Origin: Sporosarcina ureae
Lineage (GTDB): Bacteria > Bacillota > Bacilli > Bacillales_A > Planococcaceae
Assembly (NCBI RefSeq): GCF_002082015.1
Contig: NZ_CP015109.1
Location: 2,881,001 to 2,945,000 of the forward strand
DNA: 64,000 nt
Direction of reading: 5' to 3'
Within the stretch, counting starts at the first letter, position 1. Every line of letters starts with the position of its first letter. The notes beneath the pieces are model-generated. The model was not told the origin of the DNA. It saw nothing but the letters and a program-made list of their open reading frames with translations, and ran no database searches. This document shows, in pieces, positions 9,721-17,896 of the stretch. The position numbers were made by a program, and so were the translations under genes.

Positions 9721-10576
9721 ATTCGCTTTTTGTGTTGTTAAGGAAGAATAGAGCGATAGTTCCGGGGCCGGCGTGTGAGCCGATGACGGAGCCTATTTGG
9801 TGAATTTCGATGGCTTTTGGTTGGATGACTTCTTGGATCATTTCTTGGAACTCTTTGGCGGTGGATAGGTCGTCGCCATGGCTGATCGCGATGGTTTGTT
9901 CTTGTAGATTGCTGCCGCGTTCTTCCATCATTTCGATCATGCGCCGTAAGACCTTTTTGCGTCCGCGGTGTTTTTCGATGGGGACGAGTTTACCGTCTTC
10001 TACGTGAAGTAGCGGTTTGATGTTGAGCAGTCCTCCAAAGAACGCACTTGCTTTGGATACACGCCCGCCTTTGGCTAAGTAGTCTAAGTCTTCTACTGTA
10101 AAGAGATGTTCCATATGGGTGGCCATTGTGCGAATTTCTTGTTCGATCTCTCGCATACCGATGCCTTCATTACGTAGGCGTACAGCTTCTTTAACGAGTA
10201 GACCGTAGCCGAGTGAAGCACAGTGCGTATCGATGACCGCTAAGTTCATAGAAGGGTTGTCTTCTTTTACTTGGTCGCTCGTCATGACTGCCGTTTGGTA
10301 CGTTCCTGATAATTGGGAAGAGAAGGCGATATAGATGCCGTCTTCATCCGATGCTGCAAGGTCTTTCCAAGCGGTCATCATTTGATCGGGTGAAGCTTGG
10401 GAAGTTTTTGGTTGCTGTCCTTGACGGATCGCATCAAACACTTCCTTTGAGTTGATCTCGACAATGTCTTCGTATTCTTTGCCGTCTAGAAGAACGCTTA
10501 ATGGGAATAGTTCAACTTCGTTTTCTGTAAAGAAGTTTAGTGGTAAATCGCATGCGCTATCCGCAAAAATCTTCAT
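9719..10576 (-). CDS. yitS: DegV family fatty-acid-binding protein (YitS-like)
   Basis: 285-residue DegV-fold (EDD) protein. DegV proteins (FakB) bind a fatty acid and present it to the FakA kinase for phosphorylation and entry into phospholipid synthesis. The family opening MKIFADSACDLP, the SSQLSGTYQTA loop (fatty-acid carboxylate/hydroxyl binding) and the C-terminal GSVIGSHAGPGTIALFF are all present. It starts at ATG 10576, 12 bp after the HAD gene, in one minus-strand operon. The yitS-yitU pairing next to yitV-yitW repeats the B. subtilis order. No fakA gene is in the window. Confidence 0.88.
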   Translation of the reverse strand: MKIFADSACDLPLNFFTENEVELFPLSVLLDGKEYEDIVEINSKEVFDAIRQGQQPKTSQASPDQMMTAWKDLAASDEDGIYIAFSSQLSGTYQTAVMTSDQVKEDNPSMNLAVIDTHCASLGYGLLVKEAVRLRNEGIGMREIEQEIRTMATHMEHLFTVEDLDYLAKGGRVSKASAFFGGLLNIKPLLHVEDGKLVPIEKHRGRKKVLRRMIEMMEERGSNLQEQTIAISHGDDLSTAKEFQEMIQEVIQPKAIEIHQIGSVIGSHAGPGTIALFFLNNTKSE

Positions 10577-10588
10577 TTCTTTTCCCCC

Positions 10589-11413
10589 TTATACGACGAT
10601 GTTTTTCTGTAAGGATAATCGTTCTTCCAGTATACGTGAAATTCCGTCTTCATTGTTCGTGTCGGTTATTTCGTCCGCGATGGATTTTAAACGGTCGATG
10701 GCATTTCCCATCGCGACACCTGTACCTGCATAGTCAATCATCTCGAGGTCGTTGTCTTCATCTCCAAATGCTATGATCCGATCTTGCGGCACATTCATCC
10801 ATTTCGAAACTGCATCAATGCCTACTGCTTTATTGAGGCCGTGACGAACTATTTCTATAATATTAAATGGCGCTCCCCAACGGCGGTGATCGATGACTTC
10901 TGCATGCAAATCTTCTAGATGCTGTCGAATCGGATTAACTGTTACTGAATCGGCTTGGATTAACAAGCTAGTTGGGTCGGTTTTTAATGAATTCCGAATG
11001 TCACCCGCTGTGATGAGCGGATTGCCGAAGTTTAAAATCTCCAAAAATCGCTCATCATGATAGTGGGTATACACATCATCTTTCACTTCTGCGATGATAT
11101 TTTCGACTGAGAAATTCTGCATGGCATCTACTACTTCATTGACGATTGGCAATGCAATCGTTTCGTGAATTGTTTGCCATGAACGGTCGGTAGGGTGGTG
11201 GACAAAAGCTCCGTTAAAGTTGACGATTGGTGTCGTCAAACCAAGCTGTTGGTAATATACTTCACTAGCTCGGTAAGGTCGTCCAGTCGCAATCATGACA
11301 TGATGTCCTTGTGACACAGCTGTGCGAAGTGTCTGTTCTGTTTTGGCTGAAATCACTTTTTCATCCGTTAATAATGTTCCATCTAAGTCTACTACTATCA
11401 AATGTGGTTTCAA
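10589..11413 (-). CDS. yitU: Cof-type HAD phosphatase (YitU-like)
   Basis: 274-residue HAD-superfamily hydrolase of the Cof/IIB subgroup. These dephosphorylate small sugar or cofactor phosphates, and YitU-like enzymes can act on the riboflavin intermediate ARPP. Motif I is DLDGTLL (residues 9-15, nucleophile Asp9), motif II is the Thr in MIATGRP, the motif III Lys is near 195, and motif IV is GDEDNDLEM. Between lies the alpha/beta cap. The start codon is TTG at 11413, preceded by GGAGAGG. It is the first gene of the minus-strand pair with yitS and diverges from yitV. The substrate cannot be read from sequence. Confidence 0.88.
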   Translation of the reverse strand: MKPHLIVVDLDGTLLTDEKVISAKTEQTLRTAVSQGHHVMIATGRPYRASEVYYQQLGLTTPIVNFNGAFVHHPTDRSWQTIHETIALPIVNEVVDAMQNFSVENIIAEVKDDVYTHYHDERFLEILNFGNPLITAGDIRNSLKTDPTSLLIQADSVTVNPIRQHLEDLHAEVIDHRRWGAPFNIIEIVRHGLNKAVGIDAVSKWMNVPQDRIIAFGDEDNDLEMIDYAGTGVAMGNAIDRLKSIADEITDTNNEDGISRILEERLSLQKNIVV

Positions 11414-11517
11414 GAAATCCTCTCCTATTACTGCTTTTACTATCAGAGTGTTATGTCTTTATAGTTTATCGTTAACCGTGTAAGTAAGTCAAAAGAATGA
11501 GCAATAAGGCGAAGGTT

Positions 11518-11546
11518 TTGTCTTATTTGGTATATGTTGTTATTCT
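11518..11546 (+). promoter_or_regulatory. Sigma-A-like promoter for yitV-yitW
   Basis: TTGTCT (11518-11523) and TATTCT (11541-11546) are separated by 17 bp. They lie about 40 bp before the yitV start, in the divergent yitU/yitV intergenic region. Confidence 0.5.
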
Positions 11547-11585
11547 AACATAACAGTAAATGATTGTAGGAAAAGAGGAAACGTC

Positions 11586-12362
11586 ATGATTATTCGTTCA
11601 GAAAAATGGCAAGAGATCCCGGTACTTCACATCGTAGAAGAGTCAAAAGAGAAAGAACATATTCCTGTTGTACTATTTTTTCATGGATTCACTAGTGCGA
11701 AAGAACATAATTTACATTACGCATATAATCTAGCGAAACAAGGAATTCGAGTACTATTACCTGAAGCAAAACTGCACGGTGAACGCTCGGAATCAGTAGA
11801 TGAATTTCAATTAGCATTAAGTTTTTGGGATATCGTATTGACTTCTATTAAAGAAGCAGATGTTTTACATGATGAACTATATGAAAAACAATTGATCGGT
11901 GATGATACACCCATTGGCATGGGGGGCACTTCAATGGGTGGAATCACGACATTCGGCTGTCTGGCGAATTACGATTGGATCGACGCAGCTTCCGTCATGA
12001 TGGGCTCACCTGCATTCACGCGCCTAGCCAAAGGACAAATTTCTTACGCAGAGCGTGGCGGTAAGGAGATTCCCGTGTCTCAAGAAGAACGCGAGCAACT
12101 ATTCGCAGCCCTTGACCAAGTGGATCTATCGCAAAATCCAGGCAGACTGCATCAGCGTCCACTCTTCATGTGGCACGGGGAACAAGATACGATGGTGCCG
12201 TTCGCGTTGACGAAAGAGTTTTACGAAGAAATACAAGAGGATTATGAAGATCAGCCGGAGCTATTGAAATGGATGCCTAATGAACAGGCGGGGCACGCTG
12301 TTTCACGTCCAGGGATGCTGGCAGCAGTCGATTGGCTTGCACTGCATTTGCGTGCAAGGTAG
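11586..12362 (+). CDS. yitV: Alpha/beta-hydrolase, esterase (YitV-like)
   Basis: 258-residue serine hydrolase of the prolyl-oligopeptidase/dienelactone hydrolase type. The oxyanion segment FFHGFTSAKE is near residue 33. The nucleophile elbow is GGTSMGG near residue 115. The acid is probably the Asp in HGEQDTMVP near 200, and the histidine lies in EQAGHAVS near 240. It is cytosolic, with no signal peptide. ATG 11586 is preceded by GAGGAAA. The yitV-yitW order is conserved in Bacillales, although no functional link between the products is known. The physiological ester is unknown. Confidence 0.87.
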   Translation: MIIRSEKWQEIPVLHIVEESKEKEHIPVVLFFHGFTSAKEHNLHYAYNLAKQGIRVLLPEAKLHGERSESVDEFQLALSFWDIVLTSIKEADVLHDELYEKQLIGDDTPIGMGGTSMGGITTFGCLANYDWIDAASVMMGSPAFTRLAKGQISYAERGGKEIPVSQEEREQLFAALDQVDLSQNPGRLHQRPLFMWHGEQDTMVPFALTKEFYEEIQEDYEDQPELLKWMPNEQAGHAVSRPGMLAAVDWLALHLRAR

Positions 12363-12408
12363 TATGTTGGTAAGATAAGATTACTACACAGCAGAGAGGA
12401 GCATTTCG

Positions 12409-12723
12409 ATGAACACAGAAGAAGAGATCAAACAGTATTTATTTGGTGCATTGGAAAACGTCATCGACCCTGAATTGGGTATTGATATCGTCAATCTTGG
12501 ATTGGTGTACAATGCGGAGTTGCTTGACGAAGGAGTCGCAAAAATTACAATGACCCTGACGTCAATGGGTTGCCCAATGGGTCCACAGATTGTAGCGAAT
12601 ATTGAGCAGGAGCTAATGGAACTTCCAGAGGTGAAGGATACAGTGGTAGATATCATTTGGAATCCACCATGGTCCCGCGAAAAGATGTCACGTTATGCCA
12701 AGATTGCCCTAGGCGTACGTTAA
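12409..12723 (+). CDS. yitW: MIP18/DUF59 family Fe-S assembly protein (YitW)
   Basis: 104 residues, a single MIP18 domain like SufT/PaaD-like proteins that help mature Fe-S proteins. Conserved features are ENVIDPELGIDIVNLGLVY (residues 14-32) and the SMGCPMG loop whose Cys (near 57) is the family's hallmark. The C-terminal NPPWSREKMS stretch is also typical. AGAGGAGC sits 5-9 nt before ATG 12409. It shares the yitV transcript and is followed at once by a terminator. A SufT-like role is inferred from the family. Confidence 0.9.
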   Translation: MNTEEEIKQYLFGALENVIDPELGIDIVNLGLVYNAELLDEGVAKITMTLTSMGCPMGPQIVANIEQELMELPEVKDTVVDIIWNPPWSREKMSRYAKIALGVR

Positions 12724-12733
12724 TTTATCATAC

Positions 12734-12767
12734 AAACCACATCGTTTTAATACGGTGTGGTTTTTTT
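12734..12767 (+). terminator. Terminator after yitW
   Basis: AAACCACA/TGTGGTTT stem followed by a T-run. The right arm also begins the first 330 bp direct repeat. Confidence 0.75.
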
Positions 12768-12810
12768 AATGGAAAGGGTCGGCTGTTGGGCGGTTGGGCT
12801 GTTGGGATAG

Positions 12811-12936
12811 GGATTGGCGCTTCGGAGGGGACGCTTTTGAGGGCTCGCGGTGAGCCAACCAGGTCGCGAGCTCCCTATTGGTTGTCTCACCTGTCGAGCT
12901 GATCCTCTAGGAGTCGCCCCTCCTACGCGCCAATCC
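12811..12936. repeat. MITE-like element, copy 1 (GGATTGGCGC ends)
   Basis: A 126 bp element. GGATTGGCGC at 12811 and its exact complement GCGCCAATCC at 12927 form the ends, and GGAGGGG/CCCCTCC continues the match to about 20 bp. Inside are GGACGCTTTTGAG, CTCGCGGTGAGCC, TCGCGAGCTCC and GGAGTCGCC, motifs shared with repeats found between genes in many Bacillales genomes. No transposase is present. Confidence 0.8.
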
Positions 12937-13140
12937 CTTACAAGTTGAGTGGGTGACACTTTCTGTTATTCAGTGAAAGTTGGCTTGTAATCGTTTTATA
13001 ACTTGGACTCTTTAAACTTGAACTAATGGAACCACAACAATGGCTCACTTCCTATCTGCAGTATGTAATTTTGTTACCTTAACTGTAACATGGTGTGGTT
13101 TTTCAAGTGGAACGGGACGGCTGACGGGCTGTTGGGATGG

Positions 13141-13266
13141 GGATTGGCGCTTCAGAGGGGACGCGTTTGAGGGCTCGCGGTGAGCCAACCAGGTCGCGAG
13201 CTCCCTATTGGTTGTCTCACCTGTCGAGCTGATCCTCTAGGAGTCGCCCCTCCTACGCGCCAATCC
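13141..13266. repeat. MITE-like element, copy 2 (GGATTGGCGC ends)
   Basis: Second 126 bp copy, the same length and nearly identical to that at 12811-12936, carried in the second unit of the tandem duplication. Ends are at 13141-13150 and 13257-13266. Confidence 0.8.
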
Positions 13267-13426
13267 TTTACAATCTGAGTGGGTGATATTTTTCTGTTAT
13301 TCAGTGAAATTTGGCTTGTAATCGTTTTGTAAATTGACTATCTTTTAACTTGAACTAATAGAAACTACAACAATCATTCACTTCCTATCTGCAGTATGTA
13401 ATCTTGTTATCTTAACTTTGTATCTA

Positions 13427-13592
13427 GGATTGCAACGGAAGCTGGTGGCGACTCCTGGAGGATCAGCGAAAGCCGTAGCGAAGGACGGCTTTTGCGAGTA
13501 AAAGCGAAGCGTTAGGAGCATGCACTTTTGTAGGCTGCTTTTGAGCAAGGCCACGCCCTCAGGAAAGCGTCCACCAGCTGGAGTTGTAATCC
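13427..13592. repeat. 166 bp element with a different terminal inverted repeat
   Basis: The left end GGATTGCAAC-GGAA-GCTGGTGG pairs with the right end CCACCAGC-TGGA-GTTGTAATCC. The inside carries GGCGACTCCTGGAGG and GGAAAGCGTCCACC, which are the GGAGTCGCC and GGACGCTTTCC motifs of the neighbouring elements in the opposite orientation. It fills the space before rraA and encodes nothing recognisable. Confidence 0.7.
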
Positions 13593-13727
13593 CATTATGG
13601 TCAGTAATTATCCTTAGCAAATATCTGCAACTTCTATAACAATATATAGATTTAAAAAAGGAAATGCAGGATTTTGTCGAATAGGAATAGGGTAGCGTCA
13701 AACAGAATGTTCTAGGGGGAATGGGAA

Positions 13728-14207
13728 ATGTCAGTTAAAACAGCAGACCTTTGCGATGACTTCATCGACGAACTGCAAGTATGCACAGTAGAGTTTAAAT
13801 CCTACGGAAAGCACAAAAGATTCTCGGGGCCGATCTCGACAGTGAAAGTCTTTGAAGACAACGTACTCGTCAAAGAAGCACTGCAAACGATTCCACAAGG
13901 CCATGTATTGGTTGTAGACGGTGGAGGATCAAAGCGCTGCGCACTCATGGGGGACATGCTCGGCGAAATCGCACAAGACCGTAAACTTGCGGGCGTCATT
14001 ATCTATGGCTGTGCACGCGACACAGCGGATCTTGGCACGCAGGAAATCGGTGTCATGGCGATCGGTAGCATGCCGGTCAAAAGTATCAAACGTGGCGAAG
14101 GACAAAAAGACGAGGTGCTTCATTTCGGAAATGTGGAATGGACACCAGGCCACTATGTCTACGCAGACGAAGATGGGGTAGTCGTTGCGCCTCGCCAACT
14201 AGTGTAA
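13728..14207 (+). CDS. rraA: RraA-like / HMG aldolase family protein
   Basis: 159 residues, the compact single-domain RraA fold. In E. coli RraA inhibits RNase E. Other members are divalent-metal 4-hydroxy-4-methyl-2-oxoglutarate or oxaloacetate lyases. Visible motifs are TADLCDDF at the N-terminus, VVDGGGSKRCALMGDMLGE near residues 63-81 and GCARDTADL near 100, which supply the R and D residues of the aldolase/metal site. Bacillales have RNase Y instead of RNase E, so a metabolic aldolase or decarboxylase role is more likely; this is inference. GGGGGAATGGG precedes ATG 13728. It is monocistronic. Confidence 0.85.
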   Translation: MSVKTADLCDDFIDELQVCTVEFKSYGKHKRFSGPISTVKVFEDNVLVKEALQTIPQGHVLVVDGGGSKRCALMGDMLGEIAQDRKLAGVIIYGCARDTADLGTQEIGVMAIGSMPVKSIKRGEGQKDEVLHFGNVEWTPGHYVYADEDGVVVAPRQLV

Positions 14208-14214
14208 TACACGT

Positions 14215-14241
14215 CGCTCGCATAATTGCGAGCGGCTTTTT
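14215..14241 (+). terminator. Terminator after rraA
   Basis: CGCTCGCA/TGCGAGCG perfect stem followed by GCTTTTTCT. Confidence 0.8.
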
Positions 14242-14278
14242 CTATCTAAAAATAGTTGGCTAATTCGAGTGTTAATCT

Positions 14279-14307
14279 TTTACTTTACCCAAAAGATATA
14301 CTATAAT
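14279..14307 (+). promoter_or_regulatory. Sigma-A promoter of clpB
   Basis: TTTACT (14279-14284) and consensus TATAAT (14302-14307) are separated by 17 bp. The transcription start falls at the CtsR site. Confidence 0.65.
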
Positions 14308-14313
14308 TTAATT

Positions 14314-14336
14314 AATCAAAGATAGTCAAAGTCAAA
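14314..14336 (+). promoter_or_regulatory. CtsR operator before clpB
   Basis: AATCAAA-GAT-AGTCAAA (14314-14330) matches the CtsR heptad repeat RGTCAAA-NAN-RGTCAAA with one mismatch. A further GTCAAA heptad follows directly at 14331-14336. It overlaps the expected transcription start, a repressing position. CtsR controls clp heat-shock genes in Firmicutes. The ctsR gene itself is not in the window. Confidence 0.75.
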
Positions 14337-14356
14337 TAAATGAAAGGCGGATGTAT

Positions 14357-16501
14357 ATGCGCATGGATGGAATGCAAGAAGATCAGCGTTCACCATTAGA
14401 GCAATTCGGTCGTAATCTTGTGGAAGAAGTGAAAAACGGGAAAATGGATCCGGTTATTGGCCGGGATGAAGAAATTCGAAATGTCATCCGAATACTATCA
14501 AGAAAAACAAAAAATAATCCAGTTCTCATCGGGGAGCCGGGAGTCGGTAAAACTGCGATTGTGGAAGGTTTGGCACAGCGTATTGTAAAAGGTGACGTGC
14601 CGGAAGGGTTGAAAGACCGCCAAATTTTCGAACTGGATATGAGTGCGCTGATTGCGGGTGCAAAGTATCGTGGAGAGTTTGAAGAGCGTCTGAAAGGTGT
14701 TTTGAAACAAGTAAAAGATAGCGATGGTGAAATCATCATGTTCATTGATGAGATTCATACGATCGTTGGAGCTGGGAAAACAGAAGGTGCGATGGACGCA
14801 GGGAATATGTTGAAGCCGATGTTGGCGCGCGGTGAATTGTACTGTATTGGTGCGACTACACTCGATGAGTACCGAATGTATATCGAAAAAGATGCGGCAC
14901 TGGAAAGACGATTCCAGCAAGTGATGGTACGTGAGCCGTCTGTTGAAGATACGGTGTCGATTTTGCGTGGATTAAAAGAACGCTTTGAATTGCACCACGG
15001 TGTGCGTATTCATGACCGTGCAATTGTTGCGGCCGCAACTTTATCAGATCGATATTTAACGGAACGCTTCATGCCGGACAAAGCAATCGATTTAATTGAT
15101 GAAGCGAGCGCCATGATTCGTACGGAAATCGATTCGATGCCATCTGAATTGGATGCGGTGACTCGTAGAATTATGCAACTCGAGATTGAAGAGCAAGCAT
15201 TGCGTAAAGAGAAAGATACGATGAGTCAGTCGCGTCTACAGACTTTGCGAGAAGAGCTACAAGACTTGAAAGATTCTTCACAAGGTATGCGAGAACAGTG
15301 GGATCAAGAAAAAGCGGCATTGAAAACGATTCAAAGCACACGTGAAGAGCTGGATCGCTACCGTAGAGAACTTGAGGAAGCGCAAGGCAGTTTTGATTTG
15401 AATAAAGCTGCTGAATTACAGTATGGTAAAATTCCAGCATTGGAAAAAGAATTGAAAGCATTGGAAAGTCCATTAGAAGGAACAAAAGATTTACGTCTTT
15501 TACGTGAAGAAGTGACGGAAGAAGAGATTGCTTCCATCGTGGCTCGCTGGACAGGTATTCCGGTAACAAAACTGGTTGAAGGAGAGCGTGAGAAGTTATT
15601 GCGTTTGCATGAAACATTGAAAGAACGCGTCATTGGACAAGACAATGCAGTCCAACTCGTCACAGAAGCTGTCTGGCGTGCGCGTGCTGGGATTCAAGAT
15701 CCGAACAAGCCTATTGGATCGTTCCTATTCCTTGGGCCGACTGGCGTAGGGAAGACAGAGCTTGCGAAAACATTGGCTGCGACGTTATTTGATTCGGAAG
15801 ACCACTTTGTACGAATCGATATGTCCGAGTATATGGAGAAACACAGTGTGTCACGTCTAGTCGGTGCACCTCCAGGATACATCGGTTATGAAGAAGGCGG
15901 TCAGTTAACGGAAGCGGTACGACGGAATCCATATGCTGTTGTATTATTGGATGAAATTGAAAAAGCGCATCCTGATGTAGCGAATATTTTACTGCAAATT
16001 TTAGATGATGGTCGCATTACAGATAGTCAAGGACGTTTAGTCAACTTTACGAACACTGTCATCATCATGACATCGAATATCGGGTCGGCTTATTTACTTG
16101 AAAATGAGTTAGACGATTCAGAGCATGCCAAAGAAGATTTGATCATGGCCGCACTTCGTAGTCATTTCAAACCGGAGTTATTGAACCGAATGGATGATAT
16201 CATTATCTTCCACTCATTAACTACTGATTCATTTAAAGCAATCACTGACAAGATGCTTGGTGATTTGGTTGAGCGTCTGGAAGAGCAAGATGTAGTGTTG
16301 GTCTATGACGACGACGTACTCGACTGGATTGTTCGAGAAGGGGCAGATGCGGACTTCGGTGCGCGGCCATTGAAACGATTTATTCAGCGACATGTGGAAA
16401 CGAAAGTTGCGAAAGAGGTTATACGAGGCGGTCTTGTGGAAGGACAGCAAATCAAGCTCTCTATGCAAGAAGGAGAATTGGTTGTGGAAGTTATTCGATA
16501 A
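14357..16501 (+). CDS. clpB: ClpB-type AAA+ disaggregase lacking the N-terminal domain
   Basis: 714 residues with two AAA+ modules. NBD1 has Walker A GEPGVGKT at 59-66 and Walker B MFIDEIH. NBD2 has GPTGVGKT at about 461-468. Between them is the long coiled-coil middle domain (about 270-400) that is diagnostic for ClpB and absent from ClpC or ClpE. No IGF/LGF ClpP-docking loop is seen, so it should work with DnaK on aggregates. The ~145-residue substrate-binding N-domain of ordinary 860-residue ClpB is missing; the protein starts a few residues before [20 protein letters not shown] places the start at ATG 14357 (ATG 14351 abuts the Shine-Dalgarno). No coding remnant of the N-domain is found upstream, only the promoter and CtsR site, so the short form looks genuine. 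Confidence 0.9.
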   Translation: MRMDGMQEDQRSPLEQFGRNLVEEVKNGKMDPVIGRDEEIRNVIRILSRKTKNNPVLIGEPGVGKTAIVEGLAQRIVKGDVPEGLKDRQIFELDMSALIAGAKYRGEFEERLKGVLKQVKDSDGEIIMFIDEIHTIVGAGKTEGAMDAGNMLKPMLARGELYCIGATTLDEYRMYIEKDAALERRFQQVMVREPSVEDTVSILRGLKERFELHHGVRIHDRAIVAAATLSDRYLTERFMPDKAIDLIDEASAMIRTEIDSMPSELDAVTRRIMQLEIEEQALRKEKDTMSQSRLQTLREELQDLKDSSQGMREQWDQEKAALKTIQSTREELDRYRRELEEAQGSFDLNKAAELQYGKIPALEKELKALESPLEGTKDLRLLREEVTEEEIASIVARWTGIPVTKLVEGEREKLLRLHETLKERVIGQDNAVQLVTEAVWRARAGIQDPNKPIGSFLFLGPTGVGKTELAKTLAATLFDSEDHFVRIDMSEYMEKHSVSRLVGAPPGYIGYEEGGQLTEAVRRNPYAVVLLDEIEKAHPDVANILLQILDDGRITDSQGRLVNFTNTVIIMTSNIGSAYLLENELDDSEHAKEDLIMAALRSHFKPELLNRMDDIIIFHSLTTDSFKAITDKMLGDLVERLEEQDVVLVYDDDVLDWIVREGADADFGARPLKRFIQRHVETKVAKEVIRGGLVEGQQIKLSMQEGELVVEVIR

Positions 16502-16510
16502 GATCAAAAT

Positions 16511-16549
16511 AAAAAGCGTAGGAACTGTTGAACAGTTCTTACGCTTTTT
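16511..16549. terminator. Bidirectional terminator between clpB and yjzD
   Basis: 18-bp stem AAAAAGCGTAGGAACTGT with its complement at 16532-16549 and a 3-nt loop. There are A and T runs on both sides, so it serves both convergent genes. Confidence 0.9.
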
Positions 16550-16558
16550 GGTCGTAAA

Positions 16559-16741
16559 TCAAACGTCTGCTGGTGATTCGTCTGGAATGATTGTAGTAAT
16601 AATCAATACAAGGATAGCCAAAACGATTGAGACGGTAACGCCCGCCATGAAGTCAAATGCATTGCCCCCAATGGAGCCGGCAACATAGTTTAACATAGCT
16701 ACTAAGAGGAACGACCAAACAAATGTCATAATATAGTGCAT
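16559..16741 (-). CDS. YjzD-like small membrane protein (DUF2929)
   Basis: 60 residues with two hydrophobic helices (about 6-24 and 33-53) and a short acidic tail, matching the DUF2929 family that neighbours fabH in other Bacillales. Function is unknown. The GAGGTG Shine-Dalgarno on the minus strand (16749-16754) sits 7 nt before ATG 16741. An upstream GTG at 16750 overlaps the Shine-Dalgarno and is rejected. It is divergent from fabH and convergent with clpB. Confidence 0.8.
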   Translation of the reverse strand: MHYIMTFVWSFLLVAMLNYVAGSIGGNAFDFMAGVTVSIVLAILVLIITTIIPDESPADV

Positions 16742-16844
16742 GATTTTCACCTCGACTAGTCTATTTCATAGTACATCATACCATAGTAAGCTAAAACGTT
16801 GAAATGAAATTATACATTATATTTGACGGAAACGTGTCCTCGTC

Positions 16845-16873
16845 TTGAAAAAACCTATTTTTTCTTCTATAAT
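16845..16873 (+). promoter_or_regulatory. Sigma-A promoter of fabH-fabF
   Basis: TTGAAA (16845-16850), a 17-bp spacer, then TATAAT (16868-16873). The FapR site begins inside the -10. Confidence 0.75.
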
Positions 16874-16890
16874 TACTACCAGGTACTAAT
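16872..16890 (+). promoter_or_regulatory. FapR operator
   Basis: ATTACTACCAGGTACTAAT is an imperfect palindrome close to the FapR consensus TTAGTACCTRNTACTAA; the right half is perfect. It overlaps the -10 and start site of fabH, so FapR would block transcription until malonyl-CoA releases it. fapR is not in the window. Confidence 0.85.
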
Positions 16891-16919
16891 ATTAGATGAT
16901 AAGGAACGGGGTAGATGAG

Positions 16920-17852
16920 ATGAGAGCTGGACTTTTAGGGATGGGGAAATATGTTCCACCAACTGTTTTAACAAACCATGATTTAGAAAAACGTTTAGAT
17001 ACATCAGACGAATGGATTCGCACGCGTACGGGAATAGAAGAGCGTCGAATTGCAGAAGATACTATTGATACATCGGACATGGCGTTTGAAGCAGCAAAAG
17101 ACGCATTACAGTCAGCAGATATTCGTGCCGATCAAATCGGTCTCATCTTGGTAGCTACGGTTACGCCAGATAATATTTTCCCGTCTGTCGCAACGATGAT
17201 CCAAGAACGTCTAGGTGCTAAAAATGCAGCGGCGATGGATATTTCTGCAGCATGTGCAGGCTTCATCTACGGTATAGTAACAGCAAAGCAATTTGTTGAA
17301 TCAGGCACATATGATTATGTTCTTGTAGTAGGCGTGGAAAAGTTATCGAAAATCGTTGACTGGGAAGACCGTAACACAGCGGTCTTGTTCGGTGACGGTG
17401 CAGGCGCAACAGTCGTTGGTAAAGTGAGTGAAGGAAGAGGAATACTGTCATTTGAATTGGGAGCAGACGGCTCGGGCGGAAAACATCTCCACCACAATCA
17501 ATATTTACAAATGAATGGCCGTGAAGTATTCAAATTTGCGGTACGTCAAATGGGGGAGACAGCAGTTAGTGTTGCGGAAAAAGCCGGTTTGAAGACAGAT
17601 GAAGTAGACTACCTTATTCCTCACCAAGCGAATATTCGTATTATGGAAGCATCCCGTGAACGCTTAGGCTTGCCAGTTGAGAAAATGTCTAAAACCGTTC
17701 ATAAGTACGGTAATACATCGGCTGCATCTATACCGATTTCATTGACAGACGATTTAGCTGAAGGTCGTGTGAAAGACGATGATGTGATTGTTTTGGTAGG
17801 ATTTGGCGGCGGCTTGACATGGGGCGGCTTATGTATAAAATGGGGTAAGTAA
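16920..17852 (+). CDS. fabH: Beta-ketoacyl-ACP synthase III (FabH)
   Basis: Starts fatty-acid synthesis by condensing a short (often branched) acyl-CoA with malonyl-ACP. 310 residues, a standard thiolase fold with the complete Cys-His-Asn triad: Cys112 (SAACAGF), His235 (PHQANIRI) and Asn265 (GNTSAAS). ATG 16920 gives the usual FabH opening ([13 protein letters not shown]). An in-frame ATG at 16896 abuts the FapR operator and lacks a ribosome site. fabF follows after 44 bp, so FabH and FabF form one FapR-regulated operon. Confidence 0.97.
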   Translation: MRAGLLGMGKYVPPTVLTNHDLEKRLDTSDEWIRTRTGIEERRIAEDTIDTSDMAFEAAKDALQSADIRADQIGLILVATVTPDNIFPSVATMIQERLGAKNAAAMDISAACAGFIYGIVTAKQFVESGTYDYVLVVGVEKLSKIVDWEDRNTAVLFGDGAGATVVGKVSEGRGILSFELGADGSGGKHLHHNQYLQMNGREVFKFAVRQMGETAVSVAEKAGLKTDEVDYLIPHQANIRIMEASRERLGLPVEKMSKTVHKYGNTSAASIPISLTDDLAEGRVKDDDVIVLVGFGGGLTWGGLCIKWGK

Positions 17853-17896
17853 ATAACCTGGAAAATAAAAGCTGATAATAGAAAGGAAGTTTGAAA

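Larger units (their letters stand above)
12754..13417. repeat. Tandem direct duplication of about 330 bp
   Basis: Unit 1 (about 12754-13084) and unit 2 (about 13092-13417) share GGTGTGG at the left, a whole TIR-bounded element, then GAGTGGGTGA, TGTTATTCAGTGAAA, GGCTTGTAATCGTTTT and ACTTCCTATCTGCAGTATG, ending in CTTAACT. They differ by scattered substitutions and small indels. The offset is 333-338 bp. No coding sequence is supported. The open frames across it are side effects of the GC-rich repeat. Confidence 0.85.

Noticed and set aside
12657..12959. Open frames on both strands across the yitW-rraA repeats (e.g. 12657-12902 plus, 12747-12959 minus)
   Set aside because: They run through the terminator and TIR element. 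Composition is Arg/Gly/Pro-rich from GC-rich repeat DNA, there is no ribosome site, and the frame is not kept in the second copy of the duplication.
12811..13592. Insertion sequence or transposase
   Set aside because: The elements are 126-166 bp with no coding capacity. They are at most non-autonomous, and no transposase is present in the window.
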